A stretch of 64,000 nucleotides of DNA. It comes from Dyadobacter fanqingshengii (GTDB lineage Bacteria; Bacteroidota; Bacteroidia; Cytophagales; Spirosomataceae). Below the pieces are notes generated by a model. It was not told where the DNA came from. It ran no database searches and worked only from the letters and a program-made list of their open reading frames with translations. Shown here piece after piece: positions 25,882 to 36,800 of this stretch. The position numbers and the translations under genes are program-made. Location: the NCBI RefSeq assembly GCF_023822005.2, contig NZ_CP098806.1, positions 5,206,501 through 5,270,500 on the forward strand. Direction: 5' to 3'. The first letter of the stretch is position 1, and each line of letters begins with the position of its first letter.

Positions 25882-26298
25882 ATGCGTAGACTATTGACGA
25901 TCATTTTTTGCTTTTTCTTCATTAATTTCTCCTTTGCCCAGTTCGGGGTTAGCGTTCACCAATCCAATTTGCCTTTCATAGGGCTTAATTATGAGCTGGC
26001 AGACCGGTTTGTTCCAGAACTCCGCCTGGGGATAGACACGCAGCTGGAGAATATGTCGGTGGAGGCAGTTGCTACCTACCAGTTTATCAACAAGCAAGAT
26101 GTGGAAGTGTATGTTGGATTGGGCGGTCGGGCAAATGCTATTGCCGGACTGGTCGCACCCATCGGGGCTCATTTCTTTCCTTTTCCTGCGAAAAATTTCG
26201 GGTTTCATATCGAATTGGCCCCCATCATTTCTGAGGGTTCAACGATCGTCAGAGGAAGTTGGGGGATACGGTATAGATTTAAGCAAAAAGAGCGATAA
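25882..26298 (+). CDS. Small beta-barrel-like outer-membrane protein
   Basis: 138 residues with a signal peptide (FCFFFINFSFAQ) and short alternating strands (VPELRLGIDTQL, VEVYVGLGGRANAI, FGFHIELAPII) ending SWGIRYRFKQK. This pattern suits a small outer-membrane barrel or porin-like protein of about 8 strands. No family is recognised with confidence. It lies 156 bp after the TonB receptor on the same strand and 84 bp before the DGPF gene. Confidence 0.75.
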   Translation: MRRLLTIIFCFFFINFSFAQFGVSVHQSNLPFIGLNYELADRFVPELRLGIDTQLENMSVEAVATYQFINKQDVEVYVGLGGRANAIAGLVAPIGAHFFPFPAKNFGFHIELAPIISEGSTIVRGSWGIRYRFKQKER

Positions 26299-26382
26299 GG
26301 CAAACCAATACAAAAATATTTCGTGCCTGGTGTCCCCATAGTCGTTTTTCAATCGTCATTTGAAAAACTAAATGACAACTAT

Positions 26383-26724
26383 ATGACAGAATTTGCATTG
26401 ATTTTCAGATTGAAAGACATTAGTGACTTCAAGCCATCGCCGGAGCAAATGCAGGAACGTATGAACTGGCTGGCCGGGATCGCTGCGCAAAACAAATTGG
26501 TGGATAAGGGAAATACGCTTCTGCCAACGCCCGGAAGCGCGAAGACTGTAAGGCCCGATTCCGTGGTTACCGACGGTCCGTACACAGAAATCAAAGAGTT
26601 TATCACTGGTTACATTGTGATTAAAGCGGAATCCATCGATGAAGCGGTTGAAATAGCAAAAGGAAATCCGATTTTTAAAAGTGGTGGAAATATCGAAGTT
26701 CGAGAAGTTTTAAAGCGTGACTAA
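26383..26724 (+). CDS. YCII-like DGPF-domain protein
   Basis: 113 residues from the ATG at 26383; a GTG at 26323 would add an unlikely leader. EFALIFRLKDI, NWLAGIAAQNKLVDKGNTLL, the motif VTDGPYTEIKEFITGY (DGPY for DGPF) and VEIAKGNPIF define the YCII-related DGPF family. These small proteins are typically coded next to an ECF42-type sigma factor, as here: the sigma gene begins directly after this stop codon. Their function is unresolved; a role tied to the sigma factor is inferred from this constant pairing. Confidence 0.9.
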   Translation: MTEFALIFRLKDISDFKPSPEQMQERMNWLAGIAAQNKLVDKGNTLLPTPGSAKTVRPDSVVTDGPYTEIKEFITGYIVIKAESIDEAVEIAKGNPIFKSGGNIEVREVLKRD

Positions 26725-27972
26725 TTGGAAAGCAATCTATTGCTAAACGATCTGTTACCCGACCTTTTCCGGCAAGAGTATGCTAAAATGACGGCTGTCT
26801 TATGCCGTCGTTTTGGTTTGGAGCACTTCGAAATCGCCGAAGACATTGCCAGCGAAACTTTTTTAAAAGCATCAGAGCAATGGGCACTAGACGGAATTCC
26901 TGCGAATCCAAGGGCATGGCTCTACACCGTTGCAAAAAATAAGGCCTACGACCATATCAAACACCTCTCGGTAATTGACGTAGCCGCAAAGAACATTGTC
27001 ACTGATAGCATAATCGGGAATGACGCAGAATTTGAATTTAGTGATCAAATTATTTCCGATAGCCAGCTGGCAATGATCTTTGCGGTTTGCAACCCCGCAA
27101 ATTCAGCCGAAACCCAAATCTCCCTCGCACTTCAAATTCTCTGCGGATTTAGCATTCAGGAAATTGCCGACGCATTGCTTACCAAGACGGAAACAATCAA
27201 AAAACGCTTGCTAAGGGGAAAGACTAACCTACGGAACGACCGTTTCGAGCTGCGGCAGCTTAGCCAGGAAGACATTGAGCAACGCATGGAAACGGTGTTG
27301 AAAACCCTGTATTTGTTCTTTAATGAAGGATACTATTCTAAAACAAACAACCAGATTGTAAGGAAAACTTTGTGCGCGGAATCCCTGAGGTTGACATTGG
27401 TTCTCACCGAAAATGCATATACGAACACAGCATCCGTAAACGCATTGCTTGCATTAATGTGTTTTCAAAGTTCACGCCTTAATTCCCGGATCAGCGCAAA
27501 AGGAGAAATCGTACTTTTTGATGAGCAGGATCAGGCTGAATGGGATGTATCATTGATTGAAAGAGGCAAATACTATCTTATAAATGCCGCAGGCAGCCAG
27601 GAAGTTTCGAAATATCATTTCGAGGCAGGAATTGCTTATTGGCACGCTACAAGCAACGATGAAAGTAAATGGCCGCACATTTTGCAACTTTACAATCAAC
27701 TGATTTTGATTGAGTACACGCCGGTAACCGCATTGAATAGCGCTTTTGCGTTTGGCAAAGTTTATGGAAACAAAGCTGCTATTAAAGAAGTGGAGAAATT
27801 GAATCTTTCAGGTAGCGCTCACTACCATGCCACGCTTGGCTATTTATATTCGGCAGAGGATGTTGGCACCGCGATAATCCATTATAAAGAAGCCATTAGA
27901 TTAACAAAATCCAGGGGAGAGAAGGCCACATTGCAAAAGCAGTTATCGAGCCTATTTAATAAAAGTAAGTAA
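26725..27972 (+). CDS. ECF42-type RNA polymerase sigma factor
   Basis: 415 residues starting with TTG at 26725, immediately after the TAA of the DGPF gene. No ATG gives a full domain 2, so the TTG start and translational coupling are favoured. Sigma domain 2 holds FGLEHFEIAEDIASETFLKA and NPRAWLYTVAKNKAYDHI; domain 4 holds ILCGFSIQEIADALLTKTET. The long C-terminal extension (about 190-415) contains FFNEGYY and TPVTALNSAFA and ends in TPR-like repeats, the mark of group ECF42. No anti-sigma factor is nearby, also usual for this group. Confidence 0.92.
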   Translation: MESNLLLNDLLPDLFRQEYAKMTAVLCRRFGLEHFEIAEDIASETFLKASEQWALDGIPANPRAWLYTVAKNKAYDHIKHLSVIDVAAKNIVTDSIIGNDAEFEFSDQIISDSQLAMIFAVCNPANSAETQISLALQILCGFSIQEIADALLTKTETIKKRLLRGKTNLRNDRFELRQLSQEDIEQRMETVLKTLYLFFNEGYYSKTNNQIVRKTLCAESLRLTLVLTENAYTNTASVNALLALMCFQSSRLNSRISAKGEIVLFDEQDQAEWDVSLIERGKYYLINAAGSQEVSKYHFEAGIAYWHATSNDESKWPHILQLYNQLILIEYTPVTALNSAFAFGKVYGNKAAIKEVEKLNLSGSAHYHATLGYLYSAEDVGTAIIHYKEAIRLTKSRGEKATLQKQLSSLFNKSK

Positions 27973-28054
27973 TTTGCTTCGGAGCGAAACTCTAAAATTT
28001 TCTAGCAAAAATTGTAGAGTTTAAACTATTATCCCGAAAAAGTGTTGGGTTCGT

Positions 28055-28387
28055 ATGCAAGCACTACAACGCATCGATCTGCAACAGGTCAGTGAAGCCG
28101 CGGCAGGAAATTACACCAATTTGCCGCTTAGTCTGGTTAATGATCATGTGATCAGGATCAGCATCATGACCGAGCCATTCTATTGGCATTATCATCCCAA
28201 TTCAGATGAAAGTTTCTTATGCATAGAAGGCGTCCTTGTCATAGCGCTTGAAAGCGAAACCATTGAACTCCATCCCGGACAACTTTTCACGATCCCCAAA
28301 AATGTACTCCACAAAACAAGTCCCAAAGGTCCCAGATCGGTGAATCTGACATTTGAGTTGGAAGGAATGGAAACAAAAACGGAATAA
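28055..28387 (+). CDS. Cupin-domain protein
   Basis: 110 residues. A single small beta-barrel with metal-site residues FYWHYHPNSDESFLCIEG (HxH then E) and HPGQLFTIPKNVLHKTSP (late histidine) matches the cupin motifs 1 and 2. Such proteins bind a metal and often a small ligand or modify it; no further assignment is possible. It lies 82 bp after the sigma gene on the same strand and may or may not share its transcript. Confidence 0.88.
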   Translation: MQALQRIDLQQVSEAAAGNYTNLPLSLVNDHVIRISIMTEPFYWHYHPNSDESFLCIEGVLVIALESETIELHPGQLFTIPKNVLHKTSPKGPRSVNLTFELEGMETKTE

Positions 28388-28566
28388 TGAAAGGCTGCTT
28401 TGCTGGCAATCTTCAAAGCGCGTCGTATTAATTAGACTTAATTGAACCTGCAAATCCGCAATTTTTAGCCTATTCGAATATTCGTGACCGTTCTTTCGTT
28501 TGCATTTGAGCGCAGAGTTTGTAATATTTATTTGATAGATGCGTGCTCGCCCAAAAATGCCCTGAA

Positions 28567-30456
28567 ATGAGAGTCCTAATCGTTTGCGCGCTGTTGATGA
28601 TGTCGATGATAATGCCTGCATCCGGTCAGGTTGAAATGATCCGAAAACTGCAACATTCACTTCCACAGATCAAGGACAGCGTTCGCTATGTGGATGCTGT
28701 CAATAAAATATCATTGCTTTTCTACGAACAAAATGCCGATAGCACTTTCTACTATTCGCTGCGTGCGCGCGAAATTGCCACACGACTGGAATATGCGAAA
28801 GGGATTGCGGATGCGACTAATAATTTGGGGATTGTATTTGATATAAAAGGCAATGTGCAACTCGCGCTTCGCTATTATAATGATGCTTACAACCGTTATG
28901 TCGCCATCGGCGATTCCTCCAACATTGTTCAGACCCTCATGAACATTGCCATGGTTTACACCGTTACGGGCAAAACCCAGAAATCCATTGCCAACTTTAA
29001 ACAGGCGCTGGAACTCGGAAACCGCATTGCTCATGATTCCATTACGGCTATCGCGATCTACAATTATATGTTGATTTATCCCGGTGAATTCAAGGGCAGG
29101 ATAAGGGACAAAAGTATTGAGCGGGCAACAAATATCGCCGCAAAGTACAATGACCGGCGCATGCAACTTGCCATTGAACAATTGCGTGCTGCGGATTACC
29201 TGGCTAATAATGAGCGGGATAAAGGCATCGAATTGCTGAAACAAATATTGGCAAAGAGCCTGAAAATGGAACTGTACTTTTTTAGTATGGACTTGCTGAT
29301 CAACCTGGGCGACCAGCATCTTGCCAGCCTTCCGGACACTTCGATCACTTACTATAAACGCGCATTAGAGATCTCGGAACAAAAGGGTTATCGATTATAT
29401 GCCAGGGATATAGCCAGAAAACTGTACGATTTTTACACCGTGCGAAATGATAAAGCACAGGCTTACAGCTATGCACAAAAACTGATCGGGCTTTTTGAAG
29501 AACAAATTAAAATTGACAAAGTTTCGGGCATAGATTACATCGAATATGCGGTGAAGGACCAGGAATTAAGGTCGGAGCAGGTAAAAGTGGCTTATAACAA
29601 GCGCTTCTTATGGCTTGCAGTCGCAATTTGTGTCCTTACGATCCTGAGTATTGGATTTTTGCTCCGTACATGGCTCATGACTAAGCGGACCAATGAAATG
29701 CTACGCATCCAATTCCGACAGCTCGAAACGACCATGGAAGCGCTGGAATCGACCAATGAAAACTATGCGCGCGTGATCAAGATCGTGGCGCATGACCTCA
29801 GAAACCCTATTGGCGCCATCAATGCGATGAGCGGTATGCTTATTGATGATGATACGAATCCGCAGGAAAGCCGGGAATTTATTCAAATGATCAATGAGTC
29901 GAGCAAAAACTGCATGACCATGATCGGTGATTTGCTGGTGACGGATTTTGGCTTAAAAGAGTCGGAGCTTAATAAAGAGGAAATTGATCTCCCGGTTTTT
30001 CTTCAACAAGTTATCAAGCTCCTGATTTTCAGGGCAAAAGAAAAAAATCAGGAATTGGTTTTGTCTAATTCGGTTAACGCGACCATTCTGGTGGATGGGG
30101 ATAAACTCTCACGCGTGCTCAGTAACCTTGTCATCAATGCAGTGAAATTCAGCCCCGAGGGTGGTTCGATTGAAGTGAGCACTTCGGAAACAGCCGGTGG
30201 AATCCTGATCGCCGTTAAGGATAACGGTCTGGGGATCCCCAAAGAATTTGAGAACAAAATCTTTGATCCGTTTACTTCTTCAAAACGTGCCGGAACGGCT
30301 GGTGAGCAGCCATTTGGTCTAGGGCTGTACATTAGCAAGCAGATCATTGAAGCGCATCATGGCCGCATCTGGTTCGAAAGCGAGGCCGGAATTACCACCA
30401 CATTCTACATCCTGCTCCCCAGCAGCGTCATTGTAAGCTCTGGCATAGAAGCCTAG
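28567..30456 (+). CDS. Periplasmic-TPR sensor histidine kinase
   Basis: 629 residues from the ATG at 28567 (a GTG at 28543 is possible). A signal peptide (VCALLMMSMIMPASGQ) is followed by about 320 residues of TPR repeats (GIADATNNLGIVFDIKGNVQ, VQTLMNIAMVYTVTGK), one transmembrane helix (FLWLAVAICVLTILSIGFLL), a short coiled coil and a kinase core with H-box IVAHDLRNPIGAI, N-box LVINAVKFSPEGG and G-boxes VKDNGLGIP and PFGLGLYIS. No partner regulator is adjacent, so it may act through an unlinked one. It is convergent with the phospholipase gene, with only 3 bp between the stops. Confidence 0.92.
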   Translation: MRVLIVCALLMMSMIMPASGQVEMIRKLQHSLPQIKDSVRYVDAVNKISLLFYEQNADSTFYYSLRAREIATRLEYAKGIADATNNLGIVFDIKGNVQLALRYYNDAYNRYVAIGDSSNIVQTLMNIAMVYTVTGKTQKSIANFKQALELGNRIAHDSITAIAIYNYMLIYPGEFKGRIRDKSIERATNIAAKYNDRRMQLAIEQLRAADYLANNERDKGIELLKQILAKSLKMELYFFSMDLLINLGDQHLASLPDTSITYYKRALEISEQKGYRLYARDIARKLYDFYTVRNDKAQAYSYAQKLIGLFEEQIKIDKVSGIDYIEYAVKDQELRSEQVKVAYNKRFLWLAVAICVLTILSIGFLLRTWLMTKRTNEMLRIQFRQLETTMEALESTNENYARVIKIVAHDLRNPIGAINAMSGMLIDDDTNPQESREFIQMINESSKNCMTMIGDLLVTDFGLKESELNKEEIDLPVFLQQVIKLLIFRAKEKNQELVLSNSVNATILVDGDKLSRVLSNLVINAVKFSPEGGSIEVSTSETAGGILIAVKDNGLGIPKEFENKIFDPFTSSKRAGTAGEQPFGLGLYISKQIIEAHHGRIWFESEAGITTTFYILLPSSVIVSSGIEA

Positions 30457-30459
30457 CGA

Positions 30460-32976
30460 TCAGGCTCTTGCCATCAGCGGATCCGTTGTGCTTTCTTTTC
30501 CGGTTTCAACGTGGCCTGCGAATCTTTTTACGACATTTTCATTGCCAGTTTTTACATGGAAATCGTACCAGCTGTTGCTTTTGCCAAGCGAAATGGTTGC
30601 ACGTTGTGATCCCGAAGCCGGCACCTTCATCTCAACAGGTTTCTGGCCGTAGCTGACATCTATAATGTTTACGGTTTGTGCCGCGCTTTCATGATTTTGA
30701 ACTTCAACAAGCACATCGCCCGTTGGTTTTCCTTTTTTATCCAAAACATAATGGCAGCCGATCTGGACATGAGCATCCTGCGCACTGCCCGCAAACTCCC
30801 TGAAAAACCCGTTAGGCCCGTAAACGCGTAAATGATAGCGGCCCCCCTCAAAATCCTCTAAATTCCAGCTGTCCGTAATTTTGTCGCCCGCACGAACAGC
30901 GTAATTCCAGACTTTCATAGGCTCATTTTGATAAGCATTAATGGCGTAAACGATGAATGGCGATCCTGCTGATTGTTTGCCAAACACCTTGTTGCCAGCT
31001 TCAAATGTGATCTCAAATGTTTGCTTATTCGCTCCTAATTTGCCGTCAGCATGCAGCTCATACGGAATTGCGCACGATTTCCGTGTGCCGGGTTCCTGCT
31101 TGGGTAAACTCGCGGAAGCGTATGGGTCTTTGTTAATGGCGCTGATCTCATCATTATTAAGCGCCTTGAAATTGGCCGGGGCCGCTTTAAACTGCGCTTT
31201 ATGAATTGTCGTCACAATTTCATCCCGGTCGACAGGGGTAGGTTTTTTGTATGTTGAGGGGTCATAGGGCTGGAAAACCGTGCTGATGTTGCCGCAAACT
31301 GTTCTGCGCCATTCGGAAATGTTCGTTTCCTTTACCTCTTTTTTGGCTTTATGACTCGCAAATTCTTCCAAAAATTGCAGAATGGATGTGTGGTCAAAAA
31401 CCTGTGAATTTACCTTTCCGCCTCTCGACCAAGGGGATGCGACAACCAAAGGCACCCGAAAGCCCAAACCTATGGCTCCTTCACGCGCGTTCGCCTTTGG
31501 AACTTGTGTCATATCCTGCTCCAAAGTCACATATTCAGCTTCCAGATCAATGCCTTCTGACACTTTTCCCGTGTTGGGTTTAAGCGGATTTGGAATGGAA
31601 AATGGCGGAATGTGGTCATAGTAACCATCATTTTCGTCATAGCAAAGTATGAAGATCGTTTTCTTCCAGACTTGCGGGTTCTTGGTAAGGATATCCAATG
31701 CTTCCGACACAAACCACGCTCCATACCAGGGCGCCGAGGGGTGATCTGAGAAGTTTTGCGGAGCAGTTAAATAGGAAACCGTCGGCAGCTTGCCTTCATT
31801 TACATCTTTCCTGAATTGGTAAAATATGTCGCTCTTAGGAACGTCAACCGTTCTTTTTTCTGTCCCGTCATTGTAAGTGATCGAACTCAGCTTCATATAA
31901 TCCGGATCATTCCGATTCGTGACAAATGCGCGTTTATGAATTCCCTGCTCAATAACGGAGAGTTTTTTGAAATTCTCTTCGGTGTAATGTGCTATTTCTG
32001 TTTCATATTTTTCCAACATGGCCCGCTTACCCTCGTTGGATTTGGCAAGTTTGTCCTTTTCCTCAGATGTCGACGCTGTTAATGTTGGATCTGATTCGGC
32101 GAGCTGTTTTCTTATTTTCTCACTTTCAAGCTTGATAAAACGGACATATTCCTTCGAAAACTTCACATTATACTGCGCGTGACGTTCGAGGGGATTGCAG
32201 CCGAAGTTACCCAGCCAGGAGCCCTGTTTTGGATTAAACTGCATGACAGCGCTGATCTCATTTTGATAAAAAGCCCAGGGAACGCCAGCTTCTTCCAGTC
32301 TTTCAGGGAAGGTTTTCCACTTAACAGGTTTGTTATAAGAGAAATAACTGTTGCGAACCACCGCCAGCGAGTCAATGCTTGGTTTTTCTCTGATGGTGCC
32401 CGACCACAAATAGTAGCGATTCGGGTGTGTGGGCGTCATGGAAGAACAAAAATTCTGATCACAAACCGTAAACGCATCGGCTAATGCGTAATAAAACGGA
32501 ATGTCTTCCCTGTCATAGTGGCCCAAAGTCAGCGGCATGTCGGAATATTCCTTTCGGGTTGACTTCTTGGAAGATAGCCATTTATCATATTTTCCACCAT
32601 TATAAGCATCCACCTGTGACTCGCGCGAATGCGGCAGATCGTGCATCCACGTTGCCTTGGTGCCTTTGATGTCCAGCCGGAAAGGAGCGTAGGTGTCTCC
32701 TTTTGTATCGGTTTGCAGCCAGACTTTATTTTTATTGGGTAAATCAATCGCACGCGGATCGTTGAAACCTCTCACGCCTTGCAGTTTGCCATAACAATGA
32801 TCAAAAGAGCGGTTTTCCTGCATTAAAATCACAACATGCTCCGCATCCAGATAAGTGGAATTCGGCTCCGGATTAATCGCCATCGCTTTTAAAACTGACT
32901 CAGGAAAAAGTCCGGCCATGCCAGCCCCGCCTGATAGCATTGCTGCTTTTTTCAGAAATTCCCTTCTTGAATCCAT
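30460..32976 (-). CDS. Phosphocholine-specific phospholipase C (Tat-exported)
   Basis: 838 residues. A twin-arginine signal, SRREFLKKAAML (3-14), opens the protein. The acid-phosphatase-like phosphoesterase domain (about 45-530) has the metal-site motifs VILMQENRSFDHCYG, MTPTHPNRYYLWSG and CYDENDGYYDHIPPF. Two DUF756-type C-terminal domains follow (about 640-735 and 740-830). This is the architecture of non-haemolytic phospholipase C, which cleaves phosphatidylcholine or sphingomyelin outside the cytoplasm, often for phosphate supply. It is 124 bp upstream of no other gene on its strand except the LytTR pair that precedes it; a phosphate link is not shown by the sequence. Confidence 0.93.
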   Translation of the reverse strand: MDSRREFLKKAAMLSGGAGMAGLFPESVLKAMAINPEPNSTYLDAEHVVILMQENRSFDHCYGKLQGVRGFNDPRAIDLPNKNKVWLQTDTKGDTYAPFRLDIKGTKATWMHDLPHSRESQVDAYNGGKYDKWLSSKKSTRKEYSDMPLTLGHYDREDIPFYYALADAFTVCDQNFCSSMTPTHPNRYYLWSGTIREKPSIDSLAVVRNSYFSYNKPVKWKTFPERLEEAGVPWAFYQNEISAVMQFNPKQGSWLGNFGCNPLERHAQYNVKFSKEYVRFIKLESEKIRKQLAESDPTLTASTSEEKDKLAKSNEGKRAMLEKYETEIAHYTEENFKKLSVIEQGIHKRAFVTNRNDPDYMKLSSITYNDGTEKRTVDVPKSDIFYQFRKDVNEGKLPTVSYLTAPQNFSDHPSAPWYGAWFVSEALDILTKNPQVWKKTIFILCYDENDGYYDHIPPFSIPNPLKPNTGKVSEGIDLEAEYVTLEQDMTQVPKANAREGAIGLGFRVPLVVASPWSRGGKVNSQVFDHTSILQFLEEFASHKAKKEVKETNISEWRRTVCGNISTVFQPYDPSTYKKPTPVDRDEIVTTIHKAQFKAAPANFKALNNDEISAINKDPYASASLPKQEPGTRKSCAIPYELHADGKLGANKQTFEITFEAGNKVFGKQSAGSPFIVYAINAYQNEPMKVWNYAVRAGDKITDSWNLEDFEGGRYHLRVYGPNGFFREFAGSAQDAHVQIGCHYVLDKKGKPTGDVLVEVQNHESAAQTVNIIDVSYGQKPVEMKVPASGSQRATISLGKSNSWYDFHVKTGNENVVKRFAGHVETGKESTTDPLMARA

Positions 32977-33100
32977 CTGACTTTTGAATTATTGTTGAAA
33001 TTTTATCCGTGCTAATAACTCAAATAAAAGGGTGTTTCAAGAAAAATTACTGTTATCAATTTGTGATTAAGTGAATTGTTTAAAAAATTTGAAATCTTAA

Positions 33101-33853
33101 CTATCTGACATTCAGCAATTTTATGACTTCCAATTTCTTCCTGCGGGATATTTCCACTTCTGTGCCGTCGCTTACCACAATGTAACCGTGATCGTGGCTC
33201 ATCTGGGAAATGTGTTTGGGATTCACCAAATGTGATTTATGCGTGCGGATAAAACCAAACTCTTCCAGCATTTCATCAAAGTATTTCAATGTTTTGCTCG
33301 TGACGATCGGTTTTTTGTTTGTGGTGTGGATAAATGTGTAATTACCGTCTCCCTGCATACGTATGATCTGTTCCAAAGTAAGAAACAGCACGCCATCCTT
33401 GGACGGGATCGCGAGACGGAAATCATTGATTTCGCTTTTTCCAATGTTGTGAACAAGATTATCATACAGGATCAAATTGCTTTTGGCATCCACTTTCTGA
33501 ATTTTCAGATATCGGTCCATTGCAAACCTCAGCTCATCGGGATCAACGGGTTTCAGCAGATAATCCAGCGCGCTGAAACGGATCGCCTGAACTGCGTATT
33601 GATTGTAAGCAGTCGTGAAAATGACCTCAAACGATGGATTTACCAGCGAGCGCAAAAAGTCGAAGCCGTTTCGCTTGGGCATTTCCACATCCAGAAAAAC
33701 GATTCCCGGGTTGTAATTGCGTAAAATTTCGAGCGCCTGGTCTACCGACTCAGCCTGCCTGATTTCCGTAATTTCCTCAACAAAACTTTCAATATAATAT
33801 TTAAGCACGGTCCGTGCTTTGGGCTCGTCGTCAATAATCAGCGCTTTTATCAT
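33101..33853 (-). CDS. LytTR-family response regulator
   Basis: 250 residues. The receiver domain begins IKALIIDDEPKARTV with acceptor aspartate in GIVFLDVEMPKRNG and lysine in DYLLKPVDPDE. The C-terminal LytTR DNA-binding domain carries IIRMQGDGNYTFIHT and GFIRTHKSHLVNPKHI. It begins 8 bp after the stop of the kinase gene at 33862 and certainly works with it. Target genes are unknown; the phospholipase 124 bp downstream on the same strand is the nearest. Confidence 0.95.
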   Translation of the reverse strand: MIKALIIDDEPKARTVLKYYIESFVEEITEIRQAESVDQALEILRNYNPGIVFLDVEMPKRNGFDFLRSLVNPSFEVIFTTAYNQYAVQAIRFSALDYLLKPVDPDELRFAMDRYLKIQKVDAKSNLILYDNLVHNIGKSEINDFRLAIPSKDGVLFLTLEQIIRMQGDGNYTFIHTTNKKPIVTSKTLKYFDEMLEEFGFIRTHKSHLVNPKHISQMSHDHGYIVVSDGTEVEISRRKKLEVIKLLNVR

Positions 33854-33861
33854 TGTCTTGC

Positions 33862-36800
33862 TTATACATTGTTGAGGTACGTTGATAATTCAATTTCAAT
33901 CAGGGTCCCGCCAGCAGCACCATTTTCATCGTAGAGGTCGGTTATAGTGAGCAATGCATGGTTTCCTTGTTTATTGAGCAGGTCGATGCGGTCTTTTGTT
34001 ATGCTTAATCCTTGTGATTCGTGCTGTTTATACTTGACACTTTCGGCCTTTAATTCAAATGATTTTTTTATTCCGATACCATTATCCTGGATCCTGCACA
34101 GGAAAATATCCTCGTTAACCAGCCTGAATTCAATGAGCAGCTTGCGTTCGCCGTCCTTATGCAGCAACCCATGCCAAAGTGCATTTTCCACATAAGGTTG
34201 CAGAAGCATGGAAGGCAAAGCAACATTGTCGTCTTCCAGCGCAGGGTCAACGATGATTTCGTAGGTAAAACTTTCCTCGAAACGCATCAATTCCAGTTCC
34301 AGGTAAAGTTCCAGGACCTGACGCTCCTGGGACACCGAAATCAGGTCTTTGCCGGAGTTCCGCAGGACCATCCTGAAAAGTTTGGAAAACTTGTTCAGAT
34401 ATGTGCTCGCCTGCGCATATTTGCCTGTAACAATGCATTCCTGAATACTATTAAGGCAGTTAAAGATAAAATGCGGGTTCATCTGCGCCCGTAATGCCAT
34501 AAGCTGACTTTCTGCAAGCATCTTGCTTATTTTCAGCAACATTAGTTCCTTATGCTCGCTCTGCGCGTTTTGCTGCTTGCGTTGTCTGTAAGCCTGGTAA
34601 GTAAAATACACCGCAACCCCCGCCAGGATCAGGCATAGTAACCTGAACCACCAGGTTTGCCACCAGTTTGGCCTCACGATCACCTGCAACTTCTGGATTT
34701 TAGTCATCCACCTCCCGAATTCATCCGTACTCCGCACTTTAAAAAGGTATTTTCCGGGCATGAGATTCGTATATGTGGCCGTGATCGCCCGGCCTGCATT
34801 CACCCAATTTTCATCAACGCTTTCCAGTTGGTAACTATATTGCAATGCCGGAATGTCGCGATGGCTTAACGATGCATATTGAAAAGTGATAAAGTCTTCA
34901 TTAGGTGCAAGTTCCAAAACCCCTTCCTTCTCAAATCCAAGCTTTTCCTGGCCAAAAACCTTTATTGAAGTAATAAATGGCGGCTGCTTAACCGGCATAC
35001 CAGCGAAACTGAAAGGGTCGATTAACAAAATATGGTCCAGCATGACAGCATATATTTTACCATTCGCGAATGTCAGGTTGTTGTAATAATCCTGCAATGT
35101 TTTGCCAAGGTCAATTTCCACTTTTGTGACTGCCCGCGTATCCGGATTAAAAAACATAAGCCCTTCTCTGCTCGCTCCCCAAACCGCGCCCCGCGAATCG
35201 ATGGCAATGCTGGACAGATAATCGTAAAACAGGCCGGTCCTGCTGTCTATGCTATCCAGCGGGGTTCCGTTTCGATTTATTTTAACCAAACCTTTACCAC
35301 TCACGGCAGCCCATATATCGCCTTTTTTATCCTCTGCCAGCTTCAAAACCTGCACGTCGGCAAACTCTTTATTCGGTAAGATCGAGAAATGTTCTTTTTG
35401 GTAATCAAAACGCAGTAAGCCACTTCCGGGCAATGAAAACAGAATATCCTTATTACTCAATTGTATGGAACTCGGGCAACTCTTAAATGCAAATAACCCA
35501 AAACGGCTGTCAGTGCCGTCATAGCGCGTCGTTTTCTTAGTTACCGGATCGTGCCGGTAAATGGCGTCTTCCAGGATCTGAAACCAGACATTGCCCTTAT
35601 GGTCGGTGAAAGCAAAATTTGCGTAACGGTTGGGTGTGTCCTTCTTGATGTCTTCAAATCTTACCAGCTTGTCGCTCCCGTTTCGCAAAACATGAACGCC
35701 GTCATTTCCCACAAACCACCATGCGTCTTTGGCCTTTGTGCACATCACGAACCGGTTTCTGCGCAAATCCTCCTCTGTCACGATGTAGCGCTGGTAAGTG
35801 CGGTTGTCCGTGTGATATGCTACGATTCCGTCCTCTTTACAGGCCATTACCAGATTTTTATCCACCGTAATGGAATTCGCATGCGCGAAGCCGGTTTCAA
35901 GGAAAAATTTGAAATTAGGCAGCTGATATATCGCCTGCAACGGATATTGCGACTGGCTTTTACTAACGCCATTGATCGTCCCTAGCCACACATTCCCCTC
36001 TTTATCCGTAATAGCATCTCTAAAATGCCCATATCCGATACAATAGGACAAATTCTGATCATACTCAATTTTCTTGATTTTCTGCCCGCGCTCCTTAATA
36101 AATGCCGCAAACAGCCAGGTCGAGATCCACAGCCTGTCTTTATGATCAATGAATAAAAGATTAATTCCGTCGCTGATCTTCTTGCCATCGAGTTCGTAAA
36201 AGCTTTGCACTGAACCCGTTTTGGCATTCCAGTAATTGAGCGTCAGGTTATCATCGCATCCATACCAAACATCGCCTTTGCTATCCACAGCGAGCGCATT
36301 TACATATTTCTGCTCAAAAATGGGCGAACGGAGCACATTGTTGTCCTTATGGTAGATTGCCTTTTTCCTGGTGTCGATAAAAAACGGCTTGCTTCCAACA
36401 ATCCAGAATCCGTTTCGCGTCGTGTCCCAAACCATTCCCGATAGGAAATAATCGGATTGGCTGAATATACTGGCAGCCGCCGGGACAATGGCAGAAAGCG
36501 GGCGCACCTTTCCCTTCTCATAAATGTAAATCCGGTTGGAAGTGCCAATCCAAAGCCGACCTACATGATCCGTTTTGATGGTAATGACCGTCTCTTTTTC
36601 CAATGCAGAAAACCGGCTGTCCTTTAAAAAAGAACCCGAGCTGGCATTGAACAGCATAATGCCGTTCAACAATCCCAAAACCAATGTATCTCCTTTGCCT
36701 AGTGGCTGAATGGCATTGATCAGGAGGTTTTTCTGTTTTGTACCATGCTTATATTGTTTTACAACCGCCCCATCGTAACGGTTAAGGCCATTGTTTGTCC

